Source of the DNA: Plantago major
Lineage: Eukaryota > Streptophyta > Magnoliopsida > Lamiales > Plantaginaceae
Assembly: GCA_026545765.1 (NCBI GenBank)
Contig: CM048841.1
Location: 95,127,352 to 95,191,351 of the forward strand
Reading direction: 5' to 3'
Length of the DNA stretch: 64,000 nt
Made by a program: the position numbers and the translations under genes. Under the pieces are notes generated by a model. The model was not told the DNA's origin. It was given only the letters and a program-made list of their open reading frames with translations, and did no database searches. Below, piece by piece: positions 10,009 to 20,768 of this stretch (within the stretch, counting starts at the first letter, position 1; the number at the start of each line of letters is the position of its first letter).

Positions 10009-12591
10009 TATTGAAATATATAATAGATTAGTAAAAGTAAAGCTAGGGTTATTTCATGTATAAACTAAAAAACTACAAAAGTGAAAATGGTACTTCATCA
10101 TTTTACTTGTTTTCAAAATATTTTGTTAATTTGATGGATAAGTTGATGTAGTAATCTACCCACCAACCCAGCCGCCATTGTTATCACCCGAATCGTCGCG
10201 GGTTGGAAAATTATTCTACCCGCCGTGGGTCGGACAAATAATCCCCCACCATAGGTGGGTTGGTTTGATTTTTTGTAAATACCCATCCATACCCGCCGGC
10301 CACCCCTAATGGAGTATATCTTTGGAATGTGATGGAAACCGGTTTATCATATGGACCATTACGCGACAACGGGACGATCACATCGTTCGAAGATGAATTA
10401 TCTTGAAAATCACGTGGATATTCGTAAACTATTTTAGAAGTGAAATTTTAAAAAAGTATTGATTTTCCTGAATATGTGAAATTACTATATTACCCCTATA
10501 AAAGTGTTCGACATAATCACATATTTACACTAATACAATACTTACTCACTAGCCTCTTCATCCTCATGTATAAATACATGATTGATTATGGTCTTTCTTA
10601 TTGTGTAGGAAAATCAGGATTTTATAAGACTTACTCACTACTCACTAGCCCCTTCATCCTCATGTATAAATTCATGTTCATTATGATTGTAAATTATGTT
10701 GACATTAATATAAGACATTATCCCTCAAAAAACGTGTTCTGCTGAAAGGTGTGTTACATGTTATCGAACGGTTAAGACCACTTCTTAACCGTGAAAACCC
10801 CCAAACGCACTGATAAGTGATAATACGTTGGAGGTTTTAGTTCATTTGTTAATGCGTGAGAACCTTAATTTCAGGATGCTTTCTTTAAAATATTTTCAAA
10901 TTTCACATTCATTTCATTTCGGTGATTCGGGAAAAAACAAAACTAGATACTTAAATATTTTACGTTCCGTATAGGTGAAGAGTTTTTTTAAGAATTAAGA
11001 GGAAAAAATAAATAATATTTTGATTTAAAAGAAAAACAGCAGAAACCCGAAATCGGGTACGAAAATTATTGTGGTCGGAAAACAAGAAAAGCATATTATA
11101 AATCTTCACATGGGCTAGGTTGACAGATGCATTGGATAAATCGGAACTCACAAGAATATACTCCACTGTATGTTTCTTCATTTTAAACTAAAACATTGAT
11201 GAGTTCATAGAATCACATTTAGATACTTGTTGATTTGTTCTTTCTACTGTGGATATTCCATTTTCCACATTTTGGTTAGTTTGATTAGGATTTACACATT
11301 GAATTTCGAGTATTAATTCCTTTGAGATTCAAAACTCTCAAGTACTAAGCAAACAAAGCTACGGTATTTTTTTTTATTCTAGGTTTCGAGTACCCTATCA
11401 AGTGCAAAAAATCTCATACATCAGCTCAAAATCAATTACAGTAATCACGTAGAATCAATTATGATCTAATTTGGCACTTAAATATTGATCCAAGTTCCTT
11501 TCATAACATTTTTATGCACACACCAACCCCTACTTTTCGATATTTATGAAGTTATCAAACTCTTTTGCGTGTACTTTTCATTGACTTTTAGCTAACAATT
11601 TGTTGTCCAAAATGACAATAAACTCGATACCTGCACTTGGATTTTCACCGAGGTGCCCAAAGTTTTGCCAAAAATATTAACAAACTTGCTTTCCAGTTTC
11701 TGCAGAGAACAAATTATAATCCTAACACAAGACACATTAATTTAACCTTCGAAAAGCATTTGACAATATATGAAATTTACAACTACACTAACCGCGGAAC
11801 TCAAATTGTCTTGAGAAATGACCATGTCAAAACAGTTTTCACCCATTTTACCAAGTCTCCCAATAATCTCAGTGGCAAATCACTAAGGTTTATGCCGTAG
11901 GTGATATGGCTATTGGTTTAGTTTGTGTTGCATTTACACATGTATCCTTATTTATAACAATGGCGTTATCCGACCGGATTCCGTACTATCCTTCGCCATA
12001 TAACCGAAAACATGTCCTCTGGAAGGTGGATTACTTCCCTAAAAGTACTATTAGTACAACTATAGAAAAATTACGCGTAACGAGTCTTTAAAAAACTATC
12101 AAAATAGCGTTACCATGTCTTGAAAAAATCTATCAAAATCTATAGGAAAGTCTGCATTATGTTTCGAACTTCGTAACCAAACATGTTGCACTTTTGTTAC
12201 TTAATACTATTAGTTTATTAACTGTGTACTAAAGTGGTGACTTGAACTAGTAATTTTATTTGTGTCAATCAAACTCTTGTTAAAAACTAAATTTATCCTC
12301 TAAAGTTTTTCAAAAAAAATTATTATGTTTTTTTATAATTACCAATATTTTTAATTTCTATATTTTTATATTTAATTAAAATAAATAGGTCAATTCCTAA
12401 TTTGACGCCCGTTGTCAGGCAAGGCGAAAGCCTGCCTGACCGTAGAAAAGCCCAAGTAAGTTGTAGTACTAAAAAATTATATATTCAAATAAGACTCGCC
12501 AACCTTCGGGAAGTTCTGGTCAACTACAATACAAAGATCAACCACCACAGCTATCTGGTAGAGTATCCAAACTACTGAAATTAATCATATA
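10009..12591. other. Unit-1-specific block, AT-rich, no gene recognised
   Basis: Begins exactly where the TRIM right LTR breaks off. The 10150-10312 stretch is rich in ACCCGCC/GGGTTGG and ends CCACCCCTAA. It resembles one end of the hAT-2 family, so it is a probable fragment. The open stretches at 10476-10745, 11637-11900 and 11906-12091 have no recognisable domain and low-complexity composition. A short inverted repeat (first of three, see 12414) lies near the end. Confidence 0.45.
12414..12440. repeat. GTCAGGC hairpin repeat, copy 1
   Basis: Near-perfect hairpin: GTCAGGC-A-AGGC, loop GAAA, GCCT-GCCTGAC. It is followed by CGTAGAAAAGCCC. The same hairpin recurs at 13111 and 14773, each time followed by CGTAGAAGAGC. 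The base changes between copies preserve most of the stem. It may be the terminal or subterminal structure of a small repeat family. I cannot assign a class. Confidence 0.6.
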
Positions 12592-12849
12592 CTCCCTCCA
12601 TTTCAGAGAAAATGTTACATTTTGACTTTGACTGGTCAACTGTCTTCTAGTTTGACCACAAATTACTCATAAACGATAATAGTAAATAATTTAATAAAAT
12701 CATATAATAAAAATTTAATTAATAAATTTTCATTATATAATTTTAATAATTTATTTATTAATATCGTTTAAGAGTAAATTGTGGTCAAACGCGAAAACAG
12801 TTGACCGCAGAATAGTAAAATGTAACACTTTTTTCTGAAATAGAGTGAG
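12592..12849. mobile_element. Stowaway-type MITE (unit 1 only)
   Basis: Termini CTCCCTCCATTTCAGA and the complement of TCTGAAATAGAGTGAG, flanked by TA on both sides (12590-12591, 12850-12851). This is the hallmark of Tc1/Mariner-derived Stowaway elements. The two arms are extended inverted repeats (for example TTTGACCACAAATTACTC against GAGTAAATTGTGGTCAAA) around an AT-rich centre, so the single strand would fold into a long hairpin. There is no coding capacity. Confidence 0.88.
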
Positions 12850-13106
12850 TATTGATTAGTCTATTTTCATATTATTGCTATTAACTATTATTATTATAGA
12901 CATGAGTGACATACTATTTTCATATTATTAGATACTTATTCATATTGCCATTAAATAGAATTAGTAGATATTTATTTATATTGCTATTAACTATTATTAT
13001 TATATACTTATGTGGGCTTCGCCCTGACTTACAACATGCAATTTATTATTCACCATTAATTTTTTTTTATATAACCAATTGCCTGTTTTTTATATAACCA
13101 ATTGCC

Positions 13107-13390
13107 TGTCGTCAGGCATGGCGATGCCTGCCTGACCGTAGAAGAGCCCTACTTATGTATATTCCTATTAACTATAATTATGAGATTTATGTGAAACCTA
13201 TCTGTTGTGTCTATCATCATACTCCTTACGATTGTTTTGTGTACATGTCGCATTAATTAATGAATATGGCTTGTTTCTATATGCTTCTATTTGGTTATTG
13301 CTATATGCTATAATTATTATATACCTGTGTATATTCGTATTAACTAGAAAACTATGAAATTATGTAAAAGGGCATTACAGTGGTTTATAT
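13107..13390. repeat. Direct repeat, left copy, headed by hairpin copy 2
   Basis: Hairpin at 13111-13136 followed by about 240 bp (CCCTACTTATGTATATTCC onward) that recurs at 14763-15030 with few differences. The two copies bracket the inverted-repeat element at 13917-14712. This looks like one older repeat duplicated with the intervening DNA, or two insertions of the same family. No reading frame is seen. Confidence 0.65.
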
Positions 13391-13916
13391 AGCATTATAA
13401 TACTTCTAGAGGTTTTTTCTACATGTAGATTGTAGAATTAAGTATTACGGCCTGTCTCTTGTTCTTGACAAAACGGATACGCAAAACAAAGACTACGAAA
13501 TAAAACTTACCCCAGATACAAATCATAATGACACGATGTTTCGTGCACATTACAAATTTCCTGGCAAAACAATAATGAACCATGTCAAATTACACATATA
13601 ATTTCGAGTATGCCCCCGAAATTCAAGCATAATGACCCAGACTTGCAGCGTAGATAAGATTTGTGTGTACGAGTCTGGATGTCTTGTGCGAACAATCAGA
13701 ATCCTACAAGAAGAAATTTGATAGTTACATCGTAAGATGGTCAGTTTTCCATTGAAGTTCCGCTTGATGGATTGTACCTGATATCTCAAGCGGTGGAAGA
13801 GGTAAATTTATTTTTAACTCCAAATTATCTATCATCAAAATAATATCTATCTAATAACAAGAGAAGTCTTTGGTAAAAATAGATGGCATCTCAAATACCA
13901 AATATGGGAGTGGGTG
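13391..13916. other. Unit-1-specific spacer, nothing recognised
   Basis: Single-copy within the window. A minus-strand open stretch (13550-13789) has no domain or codon pattern that I recognise. No clear repeat boundaries. Confidence 0.4.
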
Positions 13917-14712
13917 AAATGCGACTATGCGATCGCCATATCGTCTGCGATCACCGTTTCGCCTTTAAATATTTAAATTAAAAAAAATATAAATATTAAT
14001 AAAAAAACATAAGTAAGTTGTAGTACTAAAAAATTATATATTCAAATAAGACTCACCAGCCTCCGGGAACAGAGGAGCTCTGGTCAACTACAATACAAAG
14101 AGCAACCACCACAACTCTCTCGTAGAGTATCCAAACTACCGACGAGCTCTATTATATATTCAAATAAGACTCGTCAGCCTCCGGGGATAGAGGAGCTCTA
14201 GTTAACTATAATACAAAGAGCAACCACCACAGCTCTCTCTGGTAGAGTATCGAAACTATCGAAACCATAGCTCTACGGTAGTTTAGATACTCTGCCAGAG
14301 AGAGCTATGGTGGTTGCTTTTTTTAGTTAACTGAGTTACTCGTCCCCTGAGGTCAAGCAATTGAATATATAATTTTTGAGTAAGTCTTCTGAGAGACGGT
14401 CTCTAGATATAAAATCATCGATATTATTAATCAAAACATCTATGTTCTCAACATTGGTGTTTTTTCATATTACAACAAGACTTATTTTGTTAACAATATA
14501 GACATTTTGATTACTAACATGGATGGTTATATTGATAATATAGGTCGTCTCTAGATAAGTTATCTAGAGACCGTCTCCCATGAGACTTTGTGATAATTTT
14601 TTAGTACTACAACTTACTTGGGTTTTTTTATTAATATTTGTATTTTTTAATTAAAATATTCATAATGCGAAAGGGTGATCACATACGATATGGCGATCGT
14701 CTAGTCGCATTT
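13917..14712. mobile_element. Long-inverted-repeat (foldback/Mutator-like) element with nested MITE
   Basis: The left arm starts AAATGCGACTATGCGATCGC and the right arm ends with the near-complement (GCGATCGTCTAGTCGCATTT). The similarity continues inward through TAGTACTA..TTATATATTC and the GTCAACTACAATAC region for over 150 bp. The left arm contains an internal tandem duplication of ~120 bp (about 14035-14160 and 14150-14275). The right arm is split by the MITE at 14382-14588. A piece of the same arm lies at 12451-12575. No transposase; a clear target duplication was not found. Confidence 0.68.
14382..14588. mobile_element. MITE with GAGACGGTCTCT termini, nested
   Basis: Inverted termini AAGTCTTCTGAGAGACGGTC and the complement of GACCGTCTCCCATGAGACTT, about 28 bp with few mismatches, over a 207-bp element. 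The interior also pairs (AACATCTATGTT..AACAATATAGAC). It sits inside the right arm of the element at 13917-14712, so it is younger. Relatives lie in Helitron 1 of unit 2 (34231) and unit 3 (53365). Confidence 0.78.
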
Positions 14713-14762
14713 GGCGATTTCATATGGACCGTTAGATCAAAAATCTAATGGTGCATAATTGA

Positions 14763-15030
14763 TTGCCTGTCTTCAGGCATGGCGAAGCCTGCCTGACCGT
14801 AGAAGAGCACTACTTATGTATATTCCTATTAACTATAATTATGAGATTTCTGTGAAACCTATCTGCCGTGTCTATCATCATACTCTTTACGGCTGTTTTG
14901 TCTACATGTCGCATTAAGGAATATTGACTGTTTCTATATACTTCTATTGGGCTATTGCTATATGCTATAATTATTATATACTTGTGTATATTCGTATTAA
15001 CTAGAAATCTATGAAATTATGTAAAGAGTC
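14763..15030. repeat. Direct repeat, right copy, headed by hairpin copy 3
   Basis: Hairpin TCAGGCATGGC-GAA-GCCTGCCTGA at 14773-14796, followed by the same ~240 bp as at 13137-13390. The similarity stops near ATGAAATTATGTAAA. Confidence 0.65.
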
Positions 15031-15860
15031 CGTTTTGTGAAAGACCCCCTATATATAGGAAAGTCCAAAAAGTCCACTTAAACGTTAAAACTAGACAATT
15101 TACCTTAAAATCTAGATGACTAATTTTTCATGGTTAATTCGGCAGTCTGGGTCAACCCGCGATTTTTTTTTAAAAAATAAGTTAGTTAGCTCATAAATGT
15201 TCATCCAAATCCACATGTTATGATTTTTACATCAAATTGTCTAGTTTTGTCATCAAATTGTCTATGTTTATCGTAAAAATGTCTATGTTTAACATGCATA
15301 CATTAGTAACAAACTATTTATCCAATGAAAAAAAATTTAGAAAAATAAACATGAACTTCAATTTCATTCATCAAACAATAAATTTCAGTATACAAAATAA
15401 TCAAAAATTTACAACCTATAAAAATACATGTATTTTTAAAAACATTAAATAAAATCTACAAAATAGCTTTCATCACACTCGACTTGTTCGTAGACACCTT
15501 CTTCCACAACGTTTCAATTTCTTTGTTCAGCCACCATTTTTACGAAAACCTAATACATACAACAAAAACATCACAAAAAATATATACAATTTCTACTAAA
15601 ACATAGAATATTTAATTAAAAAAAACTAGACAATTTATAGTAAAAAATAGACAATTTCTACTAAATCATAGCCAATTTATACAAAAAAAACTAGACAATT
15701 TACAGTAAAACATAGACAATTTACAGTAAAACATAGACAATTTATACTAAACATATAATTTTTATATAAAAAAACTAGACAATTTATAGTAAAACATAGA
15801 CAATATACTCTAAAAACTAGACAATATCCACTAAAAACTAGACAAAACTTCCTAAATAAT
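15031..15860. repeat. AT-rich stretch with irregular AACTAGACAATTT repeats
   Basis: Non-coding. From about 15240 the hexamer CTAGAC / TAGACAAT recurs at irregular 20-40 bp spacing, becoming dense after 15600 and passing into the regular 88-bp satellite at 15861. The opening part (15040-15240) has no recognisable feature. The open stretch at 15237-15452 is low-complexity and not supported as a gene. Confidence 0.55.
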
Positions 15861-16460
15861 TATGATCATGTTTGATAATAAAACTAGACAATATTTTATA
15901 AAAACTAGACAATAACCTCTAAAAACTAGACAAAACTTACTAGATAATTATGTTCATGTTTGATAATAAAACTAAACAATATTTCATAAAATCTAGACAA
16001 CATTCTCTAAAAACTAGACAAAACTTCAGACACAATTATGTTTATGTTTGATAATAAAACTAGACCATTTTTAATAAAAACTAGACAAAACTTCCTAGAC
16101 AATTATGTTCATGTTTGATAATAAAACTAGACAGTATTTCCTAAAAACTAGACAATATCCTCTAAAAACTAGACAAAACTTCCTAGACAATTATGTTCAT
16201 GTTTGATAATAAAACTAGACAATATTTTGTAAAAACTAGACAATATCTTCTAAAAACTAGACAAAACTTTCTAGACAATTATGTTCATTTTTTATAATAA
16301 AACTAGATAATATTTCGTAAAAACTAGACAATATCCTCTAAAAACTAGACAAAACTTCCTAGACAATTATGTTTATGTTTGATAATAAAACTAGACAATA
16401 TTTAGTAAAAACTAGACAATATCCTCTAAAAACTAGACAAAACTTACTAGATAATTATGT
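15861..16460. repeat. 88-bp tandem satellite, about 7 units
   Basis: The landmark TATGTTCATGTTTGATAAT starts at 15861, 15949, 16037, 16104, 16192, 16280, 16368 and 16456: six intervals of 88 bp and one of 67 bp. Each unit contains two or three AAAACTAGACAA motifs, so the unit itself arose from a shorter repeat. The array ends at the point where sequence common to all units begins. Unit 1 only. Confidence 0.92.
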
Positions 16461-16809
16461 TCATATTTCAGTTCCAGAAGAGAGAAGAGACACACGTGAG
16501 CTACTTGGTGTGGTGTTGATCTTTACATGTCTATCAACAACATTTTACATGTGAAGACTTTCAATTTCATTTTCTTTATGTATAAGATTCGATCGGTAGG
16601 AGGAGGTATAAGGTTTCTCTTCTCTACGGTCTCTGGCTGGAAGGAGTGGTTCTATCCAACCCGAATTTCAACCCCGTTCGAAATAATGATGTTCAGGTCC
16701 GGTCAGGTATATACTCGAACCTGTTACAAACCTTTGTTACAAGACCCGACCGCAATATTTTATGATTAAGTTAGTAAAAAACTACATTTTTTCCGGGGAG
16801 TCTGCATAT
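16461..16809. other. Shared block after the variable region, nothing recognised
   Basis: From TTCAGTTCCAGAAGAGAGAA onward units 1, 2 (38521) and 3 (57670) align again. Short open stretches at 16369-16554 and 16527-16769 are conserved between units only as far as the DNA is, and have no recognisable domain. This DNA lies inside the Helitron that ends at 17544. Confidence 0.45.
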
Positions 16810-17190
16810 ACTCTCTAGGCGAGAAAACTCTCTTCGATCTTCTCTCTACTTTCTTGATACATAACGGGCCTGGGGGATCTGATACTCTCTAGGTGGGGAA
16901 ACTCTCTTAGATCTTCTCTCTACTTTCCTGATCTCCATAACGAGCCGGAGGGGGGGGGGGGGGTCCGGCAGTTACATTCTAGGTGGGGAAACTCTCTTCT
17001 ATCTTTTCTTTACTTTCTTCATCCATAACGGCCCGAGGGGGGCAACCGTACCATGTGAAATTATGTTCGTAGAATAATAATTTGGTGGGGATACGATACC
17101 ACTGGGGTTCTTGAACCGGTGGGTTGGAAAAAACAATCGTAACATGTGAAATTACGTTTGTATAATATTTGTGTGTGTATATTGGGGTGA
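16810..17190. repeat. Tandem repeats with poly-G runs
   Basis: Three copies (starting 16810, 16884 and 16974) of a 74-90 bp repeat with the pattern CTCTCTAGG..GGGAAACTCTCTT..TTCTCTCTACTTTC..CCATAACGGGC ending in a G-run. The run at 16950-16963 is 14 G, flanked by CCGGA and TCCGG. A second pair of ~85-bp repeats follows (ACCATGTGAAATTATGTTCG and AACATGTGAAATTACGTTTG). The equivalents in units 2 and 3 (38860-39260, 58010-58420) differ mainly in G-run length. Confidence 0.8.
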
Positions 17191-17517
17191 CCACATATCA
17201 CTGCGAAATTGTTGAAAACAACCCGATTGATTGTGTTGTATACTTTTGTATTTTATTTTGGTTCCGTTTGAGGGATAGATTTTTTTGTAAAAAAACATGT
17301 ACATGTTACTAATTAACAAGTCGGGTACGGTAGAAACCTATTTTTACATTTTCTATAGTTAACATTAATAAACACTCAATGATATAATATTGGATGAAGA
17401 ATGACTACCGACCGACATCACGACCAACGTTGTCTACAAGGAATTTTAACTATCTTATTTTCTCGATTAATTTATTTAATCCTCACATTTCTATTTATTA
17501 TTAAAAGTAAACTATAA

Positions 17518-17544
17518 CGTGGCATCGCCACGGGTTAGTACTAG
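17518..17544 (+). mobile_element. Helitron 3' terminus, unit 1
   Basis: Hairpin CGTGGC-ATC-GCCACG (17518-17532) followed 8 nt later by CTAG (17541-17544) and then T, the expected 3' end of a plant Helitron inserted into an AT dinucleotide. The AT-rich stretch before it (17221-17517) belongs to the element. In this unit the 5' half has been replaced by the unit-specific block, so only the 3' part remains. Full-length candidates are at 34789-39625 and 53889-58760. Confidence 0.75.
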
Positions 17545-18439
17545 TATTACAGTAAAACTAAGACAAGAACCTGTATTAGAAGGTCTTAAAGCTAGTTACT
17601 CACCCTTAAATATTACTATAAAATTATATACACAAATATCACAAGTAAGTGTTAGTCTCGTTCCCCTAATTTGTCCACATAACTAAAATATTAAGTGTAT
17701 GTTTGGGTAAGAACTAAAATTCAGAAAAACCGGATTAAAACACCTAAATTTTAACATAACTCAAGGTTTTGATTCTATACGAAACACTCCTAGGGATCAT
17801 ACCACGACTTACCAAGTGTTAGGGGGTTCATCTAATTTTCACCCGTTTAACGTTAGACTGTCCAACCAAGTTATTCTTGAAAGCAAAACAAACAAGAACA
17901 TAATATATAAGTGATATGATCAAATTAGAAATACCAATAAACAGCTAGAAACAAACTTGAGCTGTATCAAATTTTATATTTTCTAAAATAGAAGTCTAGT
18001 TTAAGTTAATTAGGTGTCCAGTATCAACAAAATGATCATCCAGAAATATTAAAGTAATAAAAGTTAGAACTTCACATGTAGTGATCAAATAACTTACCCA
18101 GCAAGGATAAGTCATGCAAGCAAGAGTTTCTTGTCTGAGACAATTTATCAAACAGTTAGCGTGCACAAAGTGTTCTTGCTAATCATAAATTCCCAAATAT
18201 GCTTGAACATGGCTTCAACAAAAAAACAAAGACGATAACAAAAAAAATTAGTGAACATGAAATATTATGGGGATCAAGGTCAATTATCTTCCATGTCACA
18301 TGAAACACGCCTGAAATAGCTTTTAAGATGAGGTGATCCAAAATACACCATAGCATTGAACACATGGACGAAGTCATCCAAGATTTTGGGAAAAATAGAA
18401 TTGAATTGAGAAATTTCTATCTTGTACCTGAAAGATGAC
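17545..18439. other. Shared spacer between Helitron and CACTA ends, unclassified
   Basis: Nearly identical in units 2 (39626-40519) and 3 (58761-59644). A minus-strand open stretch (18183-18377, with GVFHVTWKIIDLD) persists in all units, with sequence differences at its end. I do not recognise it and would not call it a gene. No repeat termini are seen. Confidence 0.4.
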
Positions 18440-18773
18440 CGAGAGATATCGATTAAGTGACATTGCTAAAAATGGCACTATTTCAAATGTTGCTAAATCT
18501 CACTTTTGATGTAGTGACCCTTCTTGAGTGCCACTATATCTATTAAATTTTAATTAATATACACAATTTTAATAAAATGATCTAGTGACACTTCATTAAA
18601 GTATCATTGATTCTCATTTTAGTGACATGTCATGTAAAATGCTACCATCCCTCATGTCATTAAACCTTACCCTTATCGTAGTGTCACACATTTGTTTATC
18701 AGCAACATTTCACTTAAATGCCACCGGTATAAGTGTGACTAATGCTTGTTTTTTGTTGTAGTGGATTTTTCAA
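18440..18773. mobile_element. CACTA-type (En/Spm-like) element end, unit 1
   Basis: Read on the minus strand the end is CACTACAACAAAAAACAAG, the form of a plant CACTA terminus. Many GTGACA/GTGACC and complementary motifs lie within 300 bp, as in CACTA subterminal regions. Similarity between the gene A and gene B upstream regions begins directly after this terminus, so the element borders the gene B duplicate. The opposite terminus was not found, so it is a partial element or a long one whose other end lies outside the recognisable part. Confidence 0.6.
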
Positions 18774-20220
18774 TTTGGAAGGTCGTAATAGCAAGTAGCA
18801 GGTGTAAAGATCGAATCCCGTTCTAGGCAAAAACAGTGATTTTCTTCGTATGGAACATGAAGAAAAAATCGCGTGCATGTCACCGCCTGATCATTACAAA
18901 TTAAATTTTAGAGTTGACTTTTTGCCATATATATATATATATATATACAAAGAAAAACTAATGTGGTCTGAATAAATAGAATATAGACGAAATTTTCAAC
19001 CCGAGTACTTGAATTATCACATCACAACATAGTAAAGATTCAAATTTTTGTCAACCTAGCATAGTTGTTGGACTAACCGTTATGTGCCCGCGTAAAGATT
19101 CAAATTCTTGGTCAATCAATATCATATAAAATTATAGCCCCCGTAAAGCGCTTGAGTATGCATTGCCTCGTCCCATAAGTGAATTTGGGTGATCTATATG
19201 TCGTTTGTCATGATGAATAGAATGGATTGCACACGGTATGCGCATGTAGAAGAACATCGATTTTCAATTTCCAGATTCAATCCGACGAGAAATTGAAGAA
19301 AACTAAACATATATCAAATAGAAATGTAAAATAAGCAAGGGCGCACATATATACATCTGAACACTATATATACCCCTCATGATTAGTCTAGCTTGGACAT
19401 ATTATATACTCTCAGTCTCACTCCTCCATATAGATAAACAGTGGATTTGTGCCAAAACAACAACAAAGCAAGACAAGATTAATAATCAGCAGGTATGCTA
19501 TATCATGGCCATTCTCTCTAGATATATGTGGTGGATTTTTAAATGTTGATCGACCATTCTAATAAACCTGCTATATGTCTATAATATATGTACACACCAC
19601 ACATATGATCACCTGAAAATGGCGTTTTAATTTTGCAAGCTTTTGATGGTTTTGTATATTCTTGAATGATTGTCTTGTGGTTATCTTAATTGTATGTGAT
19701 CCCTATGACTTGTTTAATTAGATCTTTGTGAGTTTCCTATATTTAATTTTATGTGTTTATCATCTTTTGAAAGAACCATCACATGTGCTTGATCCAAATT
19801 TGATACATTTGATGATAAAAAAAAAGCCTGAAATTTGAATTCTACTAGTTTTTTTGGGGCATTAGTTGGTGTAAATTCTCCCTTGGTGGGTTGTAAATCT
19901 AGATGGTTTGGGTGTTGTGTTAGTGCATTTGTAATTAATGGCTTTCGAAAGTTTTAAGTTAGAGTTTTAATTATGCGCTTTTCTGTTGAAATGGTGTGCG
20001 AAAGTTTGCGATTTCTTTTTGTCGTTTAAGAAAAACCATTAAGTTAGAGTTTATGCGCTATTTTATTGTAATGATTTGCGAAACTTATACGGTTGTTTTT
20101 TGTATTTTGATGTTTACAAAAAAAATTAAGTTGGAGTTTTTAATCCTTTATGGAAAATGAATTTATCAGTTCACATAGGCATCTAATAATGTGTTCTTGC
20201 TGAATGTTTTCATACTTGTA
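18774..20220 (+). promoter_or_regulatory. Gene B upstream region and leader intron, unit 1
   Basis: Paralogous to 5310-7560 of gene A without hAT-2. It contains the short (TA)n (18927-18947), the empty hAT-2 site (ATTATCAC at 19013-19020), a TATA-like ACACTATATATACCCC, and a leader exon ending ..ATCAGCAG before GTATGC near 19493. The acceptor and ATG are removed in this unit by the deletion that follows. Small differences from gene A are scattered throughout. Confidence 0.6.
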
Positions 20221-20768
20221 TGTTGTTTGGAAATGCAATCCCAATATTACAAGATTTTGTTTGGAAATGCAATCCCAATATGAATCAAGTCGCATATCTG
20301 GATGGATCAATGCACTATTGACGACCAAGGTTGATGTATCAAAGTATCTTATCGTCATGATGCTAACATTTCCATACCCAATAGTCTCCTCCATGTCACT
20401 TCTTTGAGGAAACTAAAACTCCATCTATCCTGCACTTTTCGACTTCCTAGTATGAGTTTATTTCCCAACTTGAAGATCCTGGCAAGACCGTCAAAATTAT
20501 TAACCAGTCATTGAGTAGTGACAGGGAGTCCCATTACGATACATGTCTCTAGCTTTCCCGGTGCTAGAAACATTCCAACTAATTGAGTGCAGATTTTTGA
20601 ATGCAAAGATGGTGGAATTCGATGCCCGTCACTGTCTGTATTGATTCATGGTATAGCTGATCTTGATCAAGAGTACATGCCAAATGACTATTCAATTAAG
20701 ATACTTAGCACAAAGCTTGTGCAGTTTAAATTTGATGGTAAAGTACATGTACAAGAGAATATTGTTTT
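20221..20768 (+). pseudogene. F-box gene B front, unit 1, F-box domain deleted
   Basis: Aligned with unit 3 (61471-62286), 313 bp are missing here: the end of the leader intron, the ATG and the whole F-box region up to FVDFVERPTF. The joint at 20229-20247 carries a copy of GAAATGCAATCCCAATAT, which also occurs at its proper place 33 bp downstream. The rest encodes the LRR-like part (RFCLEMQSQYESSRISGWIN, then LRKLKLHLSCTFRLPSMS) in two frames because of frameshifts common to all gene B copies (near 20333 and 20630), with extra losses near 20482 and 20544. Similarity to gene A stops at 20768, where the zinc-finger element is inserted. Confidence 0.85.

Noticed and set aside
15861-16460. Regular repeats that could suggest a CRISPR array
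   Set aside because: The 88-bp units are contiguous with no unique spacers, in a plant nuclear context with spliced genes. This is a satellite.
18183-18377. Minus-strand 64-codon frame (GVFHVTWKIIDLD), conserved in three units
   Set aside because: It is conserved only to the extent that the surrounding non-coding DNA is, its start differs in unit 2, and no domain is recognisable.
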